Counted from the stretch's first letter, positions 18,139 to 27,804 are shown. The stretch is 64,000 bases of DNA from Photorhabdus khanii NC19 (GCF_000517265.1 NZ_AYSJ01000008.1:39869-103868), one strand, 5' to 3'. Translations and numbers: made by a program. Notes: generated from the letters alone by a model not told the origin.

Positions 18139-19872
18139 TTAAATTCCCCGCCAAGCTTGCAACTGAAACTCATACCCGCAATCCTGGCAACGAATTTTCG
18201 GATTATCCGGGCAGACGACGATAAATCCCACGGCATCCACCTTCGAAGACTGACAGCGAAGACAGTGAACCCCTTGTCTTCCCAGGGTAAACCCCGCCAT
18301 ATACCGTGGGTATGGCGTAACAGGCTGATCCCCTAATTCATCAAACAGCGGTTGCAGCCGTTTACGGTAGTAATTGAATACCTCTATCTTTCTGAGCTTC
18401 CCGATCGCCGAAGCAGGCGTAGGCCGCCACTGTACCCACAATAAAACCAGCGTGGCATACAACCGATAATAATATCGTCTTTGCAAATTATAAAACAATG
18501 AGCCCACGCTGGCAGCGAACGTCTTATCACAGAACCGGCAGTAATATTCATCCCGATGAGAAGTTGTCACCTGCCGATTCCCGCACCGGGGACATTCATA
18601 CACCGCCCCCAAAGTCGGATTTTGTTCATCCAGACGATCAGCTAATGCCCGAAGTACCGGTTCTCTTTGCCATACATGTCTTAAATGCTGGTATTGCGCT
18701 TGCGTGGTATGCGCAAACAAGTGCCGGAACCAGTCCGGTTCCGGCACCTGGTCATTCGGTGTTTTCTCAGCAAACGGATCAACCCCCTTAGGTATATCCG
18801 GATACATCACAAACTGATGCTGGCACGCGTCACAGTGAACCATGGGGTTACCCGCTGGCATCTCCTCAACGTAATTCAGCCACGATGATTGACACGCCGG
18901 GCAGCTTATTCCCTGTTGACCCGGCGAAAATCCCAGCAGATAACGGGGATACGGCGTCACCGGACGGCCACTCGTCAACGCCAGAACCGGCGCCAATCGC
19001 TGGCGATAACGTTCCCACGTAGATTTTTTATGACAGTGACTTATTCGTATGGCGTTTTCAATACACCAACAGCCCCACAACGTGACCAGGACCGCATATA
19101 AACGGACATGCAGGTGATGATCAATCAAATGGAATGGCGTATCGAAATAGTCAGCATGGTCACATTGGCAGGAATGACAATAGTACGCCTGATGTGTATG
19201 TTTCGTCGGTTTTACGGCCTGTTTTTCCTGGCTGCCTCTGAGATGATACTTATCAAGTTCCGCGACCAGTTCACGCAATACCGGCTCACGTTGCCAGATT
19301 TGACACACCAGGGCATATTCCTCTACATCCAGGTGAGAAAAAGCTTGCGGATACCAATCAGGCAGCGACAAAGCGTCAACAAGGCTGTTTTCCATCCCAT
19401 CAAAGCGCAGCGACACGGCATAACGGGCCACTGCCATGGATTCACTGCGGTCACTGAATTCATCCTGTACCGGCACCCACTCCTGTCGGTAACGCACCGG
19501 GCGGTCAGCCTGTTCATCGGGTTTAAGGCAATTCCCCCCATTGGCATACATGTGCGGCAAGGCCAGCAAGACGGTAACCTGTTGCGTCTCTGCCGACAGC
19601 ACCGTCGCCAGTTCCAGCACCGGGGGTAAGCGATCCGCCTGATCGGTATCAATCAGCGATCCGTCAGCAAAGCGCACACACAGGTGATCGGCTTTCAACT
19701 GCCCCAACGCCAGCATCGCTTTGTCAAACACAGCGGTCAGCACGCCCCAGGGATGCAGTCCCCCAAGTCGGGCAACGCATTCATGGGTATACGCCTCCCA
19801 GCGGGCCTGTTGCTGAAATTGTTGGGGCGACAGGATAGTCCCCGTCACCCATAACGGACGATCAATTTTCAT
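18139..19872 (-). CDS. TssK N-terminal domain fused to tandem zinc-ribbon (DUF746-like) domains
   Basis: A 577-residue protein from MKIDRPLWVTGTILSPQQF, the typical start of the type VI baseplate protein TssK. TssK likeness holds for about 200 residues. Then come two similar units of roughly 180 residues. Each has WQREPVLR, a CxxC zinc-ribbon pair, RLYA-LV-LW, PVTPYPRY-GF-G-QG and a second CxxC pair (CPACQSS with CDACQHQF; CLRCQSS with CQDCGYEF). This resembles DUF746. The shell-forming C-terminal half of TssK is missing. The ATG at 19870-19872 has AAGGGG upstream and sits 4 bases after tssC; a longer upstream frame overlaps tssC and is less likely. Confidence 0.75.
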   Translation of the reverse strand: MKIDRPLWVTGTILSPQQFQQQARWEAYTHECVARLGGLHPWGVLTAVFDKAMLALGQLKADHLCVRFADGSLIDTDQADRLPPVLELATVLSAETQQVTVLLALPHMYANGGNCLKPDEQADRPVRYRQEWVPVQDEFSDRSESMAVARYAVSLRFDGMENSLVDALSLPDWYPQAFSHLDVEEYALVCQIWQREPVLRELVAELDKYHLRGSQEKQAVKPTKHTHQAYYCHSCQCDHADYFDTPFHLIDHHLHVRLYAVLVTLWGCWCIENAIRISHCHKKSTWERYRQRLAPVLALTSGRPVTPYPRYLLGFSPGQQGISCPACQSSWLNYVEEMPAGNPMVHCDACQHQFVMYPDIPKGVDPFAEKTPNDQVPEPDWFRHLFAHTTQAQYQHLRHVWQREPVLRALADRLDEQNPTLGAVYECPRCGNRQVTTSHRDEYYCRFCDKTFAASVGSLFYNLQRRYYYRLYATLVLLWVQWRPTPASAIGKLRKIEVFNYYRKRLQPLFDELGDQPVTPYPRYMAGFTLGRQGVHCLRCQSSKVDAVGFIVVCPDNPKIRCQDCGYEFQLQAWRGI

Positions 19873-19876
19873 GTTG

Positions 19877-21409
19877 TTACCCCTTGGCTTTCGGCATCTG
19901 GGAAACCAGGGACAGATTGACGTCCAGTCCTTCCACCTGAAAATGGGGCACTGCGTACAACCGGACCCGGAAGAAACCGGGGTTGTCGTCAATATCTTCA
20001 ACAATGACGCGCGCTTCGCGCAACGGGTAAGAGGCCTGTAAATCGTCAGAAGGATCGGTCATTTCGGTCACCAAGGTGTTGATCCAGTTGTTCAACTCAA
20101 TTTCGAGCAGACGCCTGTCCTTGGTGGTGCCGATGTTCTCCCGCTGGATTAACTTCAAATAGTGGGAAATCCGTGACAGCAGAAAAATATAGGGCAGACG
20201 CGCATTGATACGGCTGTTGGCTGTGGCTTCATGCGTGTCGTACAACGCCGGTTTTTGCGCAGAGTTGGCTGAAAAGAAGCAGGCGTAATCGCGGTTTTTG
20301 TAGTACGAGAGCGGCATAAAACCCAGATTGGCAAATTCAAATTCGCGGGTTTCTGGGATCATCACTTCTGACGGAATTTTGACCTGATTACCGGTCCCCA
20401 GATCGTAGAGATGGATCGGTAAATCCGTGACCGCGCCTCCCGCCTTCGGCCCGCGGATCTGCACACACCAGCCATTGCTGACAAAGCTTCTGACCAGGTT
20501 GGCGGCAAACGCAAACGCGGCATTGGCCCACAAATATTTATCGTGATCCGGCCCGCTGACCTCTTCGACATAGTTAAACGTGCGTACCGGTACGGTATCC
20601 GGGCCATAGGGCAGACGCCCCAACACACGCGGCATCGTCAGGCCGATATAGCGGGCATCGTCGCTGTCGCGGAACGCTTGCCACTTGATGTATTCAGCGC
20701 GGTCAAAGTAGCTGCCGATGTCTTTAATCGCCGCCACTTCTTCCATGGTTTTTTTACCAAAAAAGGCTGGTCCAACAGCGCCAATGAAAGGCATATGCGC
20801 CGCGGCTGATACTTTGGCGATATTACGCAACAAGGCAATATCCTGCGAGCCGGCATCAAATTCGTAATTGGCAACCACCGAGCCGATAGGTTCCCCACCC
20901 GGCGTATCGTATTCCTGAATGTAAGTGTGGTGATAGAAACCACTTTGGATAATTTCCGGCGCGTCATCAAAATCCTGCCGTAAATCTTCCTTGGTCACAT
21001 CCAGGACTTCGATTCTGACGTTTTGACGAAAATCCGTCCGGTCAACCAAAAATTTCAGGCCACGCCAGGCAGATTCGATTCGCTGGAATTCTGGATGATG
21101 CATCACCACATCCAACTGACGGCTGATTTGGCTGTCCAACTCACCGATATGGTGGTCCAACAAGGTTTTGTCCAGCCGCTCGACTTTTTGTGCTGAGGCT
21201 TTCAGCAGATTGAGAAAAACACGGACGGCGGCGGTCACCCGCTCATCCGCCGTGACATCAGCCAGCGCGTCACTATGTTGAAAGAATTCAATGTCGCTCA
21301 GCTGTTCGACTGGCTGTAAATGGATTTTCTCAAACAATGATTGATAGACACTACCCTCAGCGTAGGTCGTGGTGACCGCAGCAGCAGCGGCTTGTTCTTG
21401 CACAGTCAT
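19877..21409 (-). CDS. tssC: Type VI secretion sheath large subunit TssC/VipB
   Basis: A 510-residue full-length protein. Motifs include FLNLLKASAQKVERLDKTLL, HHPEFQRIESAWRGLKFLV, GSVVANYEFDAGSQDI, RFSD-like FRDSDDARYIGLTMPRVL and the C-terminal RVRLYAVPHFQVEGLDV. With TssB it builds the contractile sheath around the Hcp tube. It is 30 bases after tssB. No deletion or stop is seen, so the sheath pair could still be made even though the cluster seen here is incomplete. Confidence 0.9.
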   Translation of the reverse strand: MTVQEQAAAAAVTTTYAEGSVYQSLFEKIHLQPVEQLSDIEFFQHSDALADVTADERVTAAVRVFLNLLKASAQKVERLDKTLLDHHIGELDSQISRQLDVVMHHPEFQRIESAWRGLKFLVDRTDFRQNVRIEVLDVTKEDLRQDFDDAPEIIQSGFYHHTYIQEYDTPGGEPIGSVVANYEFDAGSQDIALLRNIAKVSAAAHMPFIGAVGPAFFGKKTMEEVAAIKDIGSYFDRAEYIKWQAFRDSDDARYIGLTMPRVLGRLPYGPDTVPVRTFNYVEEVSGPDHDKYLWANAAFAFAANLVRSFVSNGWCVQIRGPKAGGAVTDLPIHLYDLGTGNQVKIPSEVMIPETREFEFANLGFMPLSYYKNRDYACFFSANSAQKPALYDTHEATANSRINARLPYIFLLSRISHYLKLIQRENIGTTKDRRLLEIELNNWINTLVTEMTDPSDDLQASYPLREARVIVEDIDDNPGFFRVRLYAVPHFQVEGLDVNLSLVSQMPKAKG

Positions 21410-21439
21410 TCATTTCTCCTGACTTAAATACCGTTATCA

Positions 21440-21937
21440 TCAGATAGCTCTTGGCGCTAATGCAGCCAGTTCAGCACACAGTTCATCACTGAGGGCCTCG
21501 TCTTTGAGAATGCGCTCAAATTCACGGCGAAACGTGCTGTTGTCCAATAAATTGGATTTCAAATCACGCAGTAAATTACGCATCGAAAGCAGAGCCCGCA
21601 GTTGGGGAATTTGGCGGGCCACGTGCTCAGGATCGAAATCCTTTATTTGCTGGAAAGTGAGGGCGATATTTTCTTCGCTGCCATTTTCAGCCAGGGTATT
21701 TTGAACCGTCAGATTAAGTGCGGGGCTGAATTCAGCTATCACGCTGTCAAAATTGTTTTTGTTAATAGAAACTTTTTCTCTTTCCGAGAGTGGGCGCTGT
21801 TCCTGCCCATTACTGTAATCTCCCATCACCAATAATTTCAGCGGCAACTCAACTTTTTTTTGCGCACCGCCAGTGTGCAAATCTAATTTGATATTAATAC
21901 GCGCCTTAGGGATTTCGTTTTGAAAACTCTGGGCCAT
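21440..21937 (-). CDS. tssB: Type VI secretion sheath small subunit TssB/VipA
   Basis: A 165-residue protein from MAQSFQNEIPKARINI (ATG 21935-21937, preceded by GAGGAG); an ATG 9 codons upstream lacks a ribosome site. Motifs are INIKLDLHTGG, ELPLKLLVMGDYSNGQ and the C-terminal LLRDLKSNLLDNSTFRREF. It is first in the tssB-tssC-tssK-like order, the usual start of many T6SS clusters. Hcp, VgrG, ClpV and membrane-complex genes are not in the window. Confidence 0.9.
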   Translation of the reverse strand: MAQSFQNEIPKARINIKLDLHTGGAQKKVELPLKLLVMGDYSNGQEQRPLSEREKVSINKNNFDSVIAEFSPALNLTVQNTLAENGSEENIALTFQQIKDFDPEHVARQIPQLRALLSMRNLLRDLKSNLLDNSTFRREFERILKDEALSDELCAELAALAPRAI

Positions 21938-21964
21938 AATCGGCTCCTCTGCAATAAAAAACAA

Positions 21965-22720
21965 CGCCAGGCATGAGGGGCATGCCCTCTAAATTTCAGG
22001 AACAAAAAACGGATTCAGATATTTCAGAGCAGGCCATTAACCGGGCAGTAAATAAGAGAACACCGACAAGATCCGCCGCGATAAATAAACATATTCACCG
22101 GGCAGATCATTTCCTAACCAGGGCGATTTTCTAAACAGTTTTATCTAAAATCAAGACATTTTTTATCCTATGGCACTTTTTGCACAAGATAAATCAGTCA
22201 TAAAAACCGATCTGTAACATAAAAAACATACAATATATAAACCAAACCTAAACGGCGTTGTATTTTTTTCAAAAATAAGATTGCATTTATTTTAACAAAG
22301 TGATAGCAAATTATCTATTTGGTTATCATTAGGGTCATTCAGCACAATATAGAACTGTTATATTTTTTAAATTTATACTATGTTTTCAATTCACTAAATA
22401 ATCAATACATCGTGCCTGATGGGATGGGTGAAAAAGAGAATGGTTATCAATCATATTATGCGAATGAGAATACATTTAATTAAGCCGCGTCATATCGATT
22501 ATATTATGGGATAACTCGTTTATTCATTTTCGCTTTTATAGAACAGATAAGTATGGAGATGAAAAAGTCCTATCCTGTGAAGTAAAACCAAAATACTTTT
22601 TTGCTATTTTTGATGATGGATACGAGGATTTATTTTCGGGTACACAATCATAATAACGCTCATTTGAACAAGTCACGGGTAAACGAAATATTGTTATGTG
22701 GCGTATTACCAACTCAGTTG
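21965..22720. other. Long AT-rich leader region upstream of tssB
   Basis: About 750 bases with no supported gene. It presumably contains the tssB promoter; no clean -35/-10 pair stands out. Near 22,560-22,700 short broken frames resemble IS debris. Confidence 0.4.
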
Positions 22721-22909
22721 AGAGCATAAAAACTGCGGGGCAATCATTTAAATGCTCTCCTCGGACGGCCGTTCTGAATGGCGAGCTAAAGTCACAATTT
22801 GAGCGTTGGTATCCCGGCACCAGAATTAATGAGCTAGCCGGAGTACAGTTGATGGCTCTACAGCGGCATAAACGCCTATGTAGTGTGCCCCACACAATTT
22901 CATGCTCTC
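22721..22909. mobile_element. Mini insertion sequence with both ends, internally deleted
   Basis: Left end GAGAGCATAAAAACTGCGG (from 22721) and right end GCCCCACACAATTTCATGC plus TCTC (to 22909) are imperfect inverted repeats of about 24 bases. The inside encodes TAVLNGELKSQFERWYPG, like the transposase tail seen at 25,561-25,791 (RVAVLNEELESLFHRWYP). The same left end starts the repeats at 24,217 and 31,588. I take all of these as derivatives of one IS, possibly of the ISKra4 type. Confidence 0.5.
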
Positions 22910-22912
22910 GAT

Positions 22913-23140
22913 TTAGACTTCCAGATCTGATACTATCGTTTTAGCGTACACTTTTTCAGTTCTGAAATGCACCAGCCTTAAAATTTGATTTATTAGAGGA
23001 TATAAATCGTCATCTTTAGAAATTAAAGATGCTAAAATGTAGCATGCTCGCCCGATGTCTCTTGCTTCAATAATAAGATCTAGAAGATCTAGAAGATCTA
23101 TTTTAATAGTGTTATCATGTTTAGTTGCCATAATAAGCAT
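22913..23140 (-). CDS. Hypothetical small protein
   Basis: A 75-residue (or 72, from the ATG at 23129-23131) largely helical protein, MATKHDNTIKIDLLDLLDL then ARDIGRACYILASLISKDD. Gatctagaa repeats twice in the DNA around 23,080-23,097, giving the LLDLLDL stretch. No family recognised. It may pair with the 23226 gene in the same orientation. Confidence 0.4.
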   Translation of the reverse strand: MLIMATKHDNTIKIDLLDLLDLIIEARDIGRACYILASLISKDDDLYPLINQILRLVHFRTEKVYAKTIVSDLEV

Positions 23141-23225
23141 CCACGTTACGAGTTTGGTTTATGTGGTAGATAGGGGCATATGGTCAGACATATGCCCCTA
23201 TCGTATATCTACAACCTACTTCTCA

Positions 23226-23672
23226 TTATGAATCATTAAGTTGATTGGCATAAATTTTTGCTAAAACTGCGGATAGTCTAAGCCCATCAATTAGCTTATT
23301 ATCATTTGAATGATTTTCATATATTTTTATTTCTTCAAGTATATTTAATGCAAAATTATTAACAGCGTTAGATTGTATTTTATTATATATAAAACGTGTA
23401 TCAATGTCGCTTAGAATATAATCTTTTTTATTTGATTTTGTTGTTTTCTGAATGATAATGCCCCAGCATATATTTTCAACTCCACTATCCCAACCATCGT
23501 CTCTAGAGCAATCTCTATATAAATCTATTTCTTTATTCGTTACTAAAATTGCTTCTTCACTAAATTTATATCTATTAAATCCAATTTCTGGGCTATATGA
23601 AAAATAACCGGCACCGGTGGCAAGACTTAACGCAATTATTTTTTTTAAATTATGATCATTTCTGTCAGTCAT
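23226..23672 (-). CDS. Hypothetical protein
   Basis: A 148-residue protein with a weakly hydrophobic start (IIALSLATGAGYFSYSPEIGF), a tryptophan-containing middle (DDGWDSGVENICWGIIIQ) and a helical tail. There is no convincing signal peptide or membrane segment. AT-rich like its surroundings. No family recognised; it lies between IS remnants and could be a small effector or immunity-type gene, but nothing in the sequence proves that. Confidence 0.45.
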   Translation of the reverse strand: MTDRNDHNLKKIIALSLATGAGYFSYSPEIGFNRYKFSEEAILVTNKEIDLYRDCSRDDGWDSGVENICWGIIIQKTTKSNKKDYILSDIDTRFIYNKIQSNAVNNFALNILEEIKIYENHSNDNKLIDGLRLSAVLAKIYANQLNDS

Positions 23673-24216
23673 TTAAATTACCTATTTGTTTATTAAAAAC
23701 ATGTACAAGTATGGGAATGAAAGATTATTTTTAGATCGGACAGAGGATAAATTTGAATTGGTACATGATTGAAAACTCCATTCAGTTCTGTGATTTTCTT
23801 ACCACCTTAAGTTCTCACGCTCAAGGTGGCAACCCAAACGGGGGTGAGAAACCGGCCTGAATGGTACCGGCCAGCCCAAAGGCTGCCCCGCCTGAGTCAC
23901 CATAACTCTGATGTTGTCAGGCTGCGCAAAAAAAAACACGCGTTGGCGTGTGGTGTAGTTTGCGCCATTCAGGATAGTCGGATTCTCACGTCCGGTTACA
24001 GATTTTGCTGCAACAGAAGTACCCTACATTGAACGATGATTATCGTCAATAAAAAATTTAATTTCGAGAATGGGTAGTTATTTTTGCTCTTGCCTTAGAT
24101 ATGTTATATATCTAATTTTTCAGGTAGTGTCCCTGCCGCATTTAATTCACAATAACGAACTTGTGACTCAATCAGGTTTAACGCAGCAATCAAGCTTATC
24201 CTTGTTGGTAATATTT
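23673..24216. other. IS-debris region with a group II intron-like block
   Basis: At about 23,820-24,000 a GC-rich, highly structured block ends with TCACGTCCGGTT (23986-23997). The same 12 bases form the 3' arm of intron domain V at 1925-1936. It has no maturase frame. I read it as a possible scrap of a second group II intron. The flanks are AT-rich without genes. Confidence 0.35.
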
Positions 24217-24624
24217 CGAGAGCATAAAAAACTGTGGGGCACTTTAATTCAGTTTGCGATAGAATGGGTCACTAAATGTACGTATCAGGCAGCTCACCAT
24301 GAAATCCTATGTCGTTAGAGTGGCACTTCGGGGTGTCAGTTCTATCGTCTGGCGTCGTTTTAGGTTATCAAATGAAACGTCTTTAGCAACTTTTCACTAT
24401 CTCATTCAGATCGCTCAAGGATGGCATGATGATCACCTTCATCAATTTTGCTTCTGATATTTTCAGTTTAGTGAACTGTACTTGTCTGAAAAAATTAGGC
24501 TCTGACGAATGAGTTAACTCTGCCCGTATCCGGGGAATAATTTTGCCTAATACACTCATAAGCCACTCATATTTAATTAAAAAATAGTCGTTATGGTTTG
24601 AGGCGTCAACGGAACGAATACATC
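24217..24624 (+). repeat. Direct repeat A, copy 1 (408 bp)
   Basis: Near-identical to 31,588-31,995 with no indels, 7,371 bases apart in the same orientation. It starts with the IS end cgagagcataaaaaactgtg and ends at cgaatacatc. Confidence 0.9.
24299..24457 (+). pseudogene. pRiA4b ORF-3-like fragment (copy 1)
   Basis: 52 codons reading MKSYVVRVALRGVSSIVWRR, SLATFHYLIQIAQGWHDD and HLHQFCF, then TGA. This is the N-terminus of the plasmid pRiA4b ORF-3 family, found as an accessory gene in some insertion sequences. The remainder is deleted. Confidence 0.65.
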
Positions 24625-24644
24625 TACCTCCGCACAGACTTATC

Positions 24645-24968
24645 TTGAGTATACGCCTATGGGAGCTGAGTTTAAGTGATAATCAGGTTACCCTATGGGA
24701 GCAGCGACAGGCGTTGATAAAGCTTCGTCAACTCGGGCAAGAACAGGTGAATGAATCGATATTGTTCCGCATGATCAAGCAAATGCGTGAGATCGTCACT
24801 ACGGCACAGAAAGCGACACGCAAAACCCGTCGTGATGCAGAACGACGCCAGCACCTCAAGCTGTCGCTTCCACCAAATAAGTCCGTTCTGCCAAAAATAG
24901 AGATAACTGACCAACAGACAAAAAATCAGCCTTTGACCAAACCATTTGATCAAATAGAGGAGTGGTAG
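24645..24968 (+). pseudogene. tniA: TniA-type transposase C-terminus
   Basis: About 107 codons matching the end of the Tn5053/Tn402-type transposase TniA (LWEQRQALIKLRQLGQEQVN, ILFRMIKQMREIVTTAQKAT, then basic RKTRRDAERR). No start codon of its own other than TTG, and the catalytic core is missing. It joins repeat A directly, so the upstream part was replaced there. It runs into tniB in the usual order. Confidence 0.7.
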
Positions 24969-25560
24969 CTGTGGACGAATATCCTATCATTGATTTATCC
25001 CATCTGTTGCCAGCTGTACAAGGGCTGGCTCAGTTGCCAACAGCCGAGCGTATTCAGCGTATCCGCGCTGATCGCTGGATAGGCTATCCACGAGCGCTTG
25101 ATGCATTGAACCGGTTGAAAACCCTGTATACTTGGCCTAATAAGCAGCGCATGCCTAATCTGTTGCTGATTGGCCCAACCAACAATGGCAAGTCGATGGT
25201 CATAGAAAAGTTCCGGCGTACCCATCCGGCCAGCTATGACGACAACCAAGAGTACATTCCAGTATTGGTTGTGCAGAAGATGCCGTCTGAACCCTCAGTG
25301 ATCCGCTTCTACGTCGCGTTGCTCATCGCAATAGGCGCACCATTACGGCCCGCCCCCGACTACCAGAAATGGAACAATTGGCACTAACATTTGGCGTTCG
25401 CCTGTTAGTGATAGACGAGCTGCACAACATTCTAGCGGGTAACAGCATAAATCGGCGAGAATTTCTCAACTTATTGCGCTTTCTTGGCAACGAACTGAGT
25501 ATTCCCCTGATTGGTGTTGGTACACACGATGCTTATTTAGCGATAAACTGGACTCTATAA
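24962..25560 (+). pseudogene. tniB: TniB-type AAA+ transposition protein, frameshifted
   Basis: The N-terminal frame (from GTG 24962) has the Walker A motif LLLIGPTNNGKSMVIEKF and runs to WNNWH. The reading then shifts near 25,360 into a frame carrying the Walker B motif RLLVIDELHNILAG and LLRFLGNELSIPLIGVGTH, which stops at 25558-25560. A few residues expected around the shift and the C-terminal part are missing. The protein would have activated TniA; here it is dead. Confidence 0.75.
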
Positions 25561-25791
25561 AGGTATTGTTACGGAGAACCGATATCAACAGCATTTGTTG
25601 AATTAACCGTAAATGAAGTGATAGAAAAGCGGATGGCGAAAAAACAGCAAATGCAATGGAGTCAGCAAGGTGCTCATTATCTCTTACAAACACGGGTAGC
25701 GGTATTAAATGAAGAGCTTGAAAGTTTATTTCATCGTTGGTATCCCAAATTGAAGAATACAGAGATAGAGGCTCTAAATAACTTTCCATAA
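25561..25791 (+). pseudogene. Transposase C-terminal fragment
   Basis: The frame from about 25,590 reads ELTVNEVIEKRMAKKQQMQW, GAHYLLQTRVAVLNEELES and LFHRWYPKLKN before TAA at 25789-25791. The tail is like the one inside the 22,721 mini-element. It probably derives from the same IS family (ISKra4-like by memory). Confidence 0.5.
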
Positions 25792-25796
25792 TACCG

Positions 25797-26831
25797 CTAC
25801 ACTTTTACTGTTCCTGCTCGACTGCCCGGGAAGGGTGAAGCGGCGGCCATAAATCGATTTACTTTTCCCAGTAATTGCCACATATATTAGCAAGTATGAT
25901 TTCGTGTGACGGTCTCGTGTAAAGACTGCCAAAGTCGTTCTATTTTATTAAGCCAGGATGAATAGACAGGTAAAAACAGAAGATGAAATTTAGGGTTCTT
26001 TTTCAACCAATTTTGCACTTTACAACTTTTGTGGATCACATAATTATCCAGGATTAACGTCAGTTTTTTCGCTTGACGATAAGTGTGTTTCAGTTTTTCT
26101 AACAGACTGATAAACAAATCAGAATTCTTTCTTTGGCCGCCAACATAATCGACTTTTCCTGTCCGGGCATCAACACTCCCTGCCAGATAATATTTCTGAT
26201 TTTGGCCGGGGATGGGGATACGTTTTTGCTGACCTTTCAAACACCAGTCAGCACCGATTTTGGGATTGAACGCGATATCGACTTCATCTTCATAAAATAC
26301 AGGATATTCCGCAGAACTTGTTGATAACGCTTCTTTAATTGCGGCCATTTTTTCTTCGTATTCCGCATCCGGTATTTTGAGGGTCGGGGCTGCTCTGCGC
26401 CAGACGATATTGACCCGGGAGAAATACCGATAAAGTGTGCTAATGGGAAGCGTGATATTAAATAACGATTTGATATTTATAGCTAATAACTCAAGGCTCC
26501 AGCGTGAGCGTAGCCATCCAAATTGTTGGGGAGAGTACTGTAACAACAGAGAAAAAACAGGAAAAAGCGGATTTAAATTCCATCGGGATGGTCGTCCCGC
26601 AGGAAGACTTTTCAAACCGTCAATCCCGAACAAGGTAAACCAGTTTATTCATCGATTAACAGAAGAACGGGCAGCACAAAGCGTTTTAGCGACCTGAGTG
26701 ACAGAATCGCCACGATGTAACATGAACATCGCCATTAACCTTCTGGCGTGGTTTTTATCCTGCGTTTGATGAACAACTTTTTGCATCAGGCGACGTTCGT
26801 TTCGGGGTATAGGTGCTATGATTGGCATCAC
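25797..26831 (-). pseudogene. IS630-family transposase with two in-frame stops
   Basis: A single frame of 344 codons. It opens with a helix-turn-helix (MLHRGDSVTQVAKTLCAARS), then a TGA at 26649-26651 where a Trp or similar is expected (SVNR-stop-INWFTLFGIDGLKSL). The DDE core follows: YEDEVDIAF, LTLILDNYVIHKS and PVYSSWLNKIERLW. A second stop, TAA at 25887-25889, precedes MWQLLGKVNRFMAAASPF and the natural end. Apart from the stops it is nearly complete, so inactivation is recent. Confidence 0.85.
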
Positions 26832-26972
26832 TCAGTCCGGTTGGGTGGTTTTTTCTTTATTGGTGATTGATCAGATCGCTCAAACCGGATTGAGTTCCCT
26901 CAAAGTGATCTACTATTTTGAAAAGTTATTTAGCTGCGTAAAAATACCCCATAGATTTTTATGTTCTCGACA

Positions 26973-27335
26973 TTATAGGGTTCTTAAAGAATTTATAGTG
27001 CGTTTTATGTCCTTTAATACTTGTTCGTATTCCTGATTTTTTTCTTTTAGTGTAATAATCAGACTATTCTCAAACCCATCAGAAAAGTTATTTTTGTATA
27101 ACATTAAAACTTGTTCGGCGAAAAAATCATCATCAATATAGAAATAACACTCTGGTACATTCAATATTTTAGCTATCTGACATGCTACTTCGTATGTCGG
27201 AAATACAGATCCTTTTTCATATCTGCTGATTTTTTTTCGTGCTTGTTCTGAATCAATGATTCCTAATGCTTCTCCAACTGCTCGTTGAGATAGATTTTGT
27301 GCTTTTCGTGCCGCTATCAATCGCTGTGGCTTCAT
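26973..27335 (-). CDS. XRE-family regulator (copy 1)
   Basis: A 120-residue protein. Residues 3-58 are an XRE helix-turn-helix (RLIAARKAQNLSQRAVGEAL, KKISRYEKGSVFPTYEVA). The C-terminal half is acidic then helical (ECYFYIDDDFFAEQVL; KNQEYEQVLKDIKRTIN). A close copy at 31016 differs by a few residues. It may be a repressor of a former mobile element. A palindrome 83 bases upstream may be its operator. Confidence 0.8.
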   Translation of the reverse strand: MKPQRLIAARKAQNLSQRAVGEALGIIDSEQARKKISRYEKGSVFPTYEVACQIAKILNVPECYFYIDDDFFAEQVLMLYKNNFSDGFENSLIITLKEKNQEYEQVLKDIKRTINSLRTL

Positions 27336-27417
27336 ATGTAAAAAATATAAGTGGTTTCTATGGTTTCATCTTGACTATTTTTTACCACTGTTTCAGAATG
27401 CGTGGCAGGTGCACAAC

Positions 27418-27434
27418 ATGACCCCTAGGGTCAT
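27418..27434. promoter_or_regulatory. Palindrome upstream of the XRE gene
   Basis: ATGACCC-CTA-GGGTCAT, perfect arms of 7. The copy at 31461-31477 has one change (AGAGTCAT). Possible operator for the XRE protein. Confidence 0.4.
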
Positions 27435-27567
27435 ATTATGAACCTATTTAATGAACTATCATCATGTAGATGTATTTTCCTAAAACCATTTTATCACCAG
27501 GGAATAAATAATATTTACAAAAGTTATTATAACAATAAATAACCATTAAATAGAAGGAAGGATCGTT

Positions 27568-27804
27568 GTGAAAACTAATTTAAATCAAGACTGGCATCCT
27601 GCTGAGATCATTTGTGAGTTGAAAAAACGAGGAACAACTCTTTCAGCCGTTTCCCGTAAAGCCGGTTTAGCACCAAGTACATTAAGCAACGCATTACATC
27701 GTCCGTGGCCAAAAGGAGAAGCATTGATTGCTGTTGAATTAGGTTTGCATCCATCCGATATTTGGCCATCACGTCGTGAAAAAAATGGAAAGAGGTGGGT
27801 TTAA
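27568..27804 (+). CDS. Ner/Nlp-family winged-helix regulator
   Basis: A 78-residue protein with the compact Ner/Nlp pattern: WHPAEIICELKKRGTTLSAV, SRKAGLAPSTLSNALHRPWP and ELGLHPSDIWPSR. The family includes Mu Ner, the repressor of early phage genes, and the host protein Nlp/SfsB. It has GAAGGAAGG before its start. The gene is intact and stands alone; it could be a phage leftover kept as a host regulator. Confidence 0.85.
   Translation: MKTNLNQDWHPAEIICELKKRGTTLSAVSRKAGLAPSTLSNALHRPWPKGEALIAVELGLHPSDIWPSRREKNGKRWV

Larger units (their letters stand above)
26968..27440. repeat. Direct repeat B, copy 1
   Basis: Matches 31,011-31,483 at an offset of 4,043 bases, without indels and with few substitutions. 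It includes the whole XRE gene and about 100 bases upstream. Confidence 0.85.

Noticed and set aside
19108..19629. 173-codon plus frame opposite the TssK fusion
   Set aside because: Antisense of a well-supported protein with clear zinc-ribbon motifs; no ribosome site.
24070..24318. 82-codon frame running into repeat A
   Set aside because: It crosses the IS end and has no counterpart in the second repeat copy.
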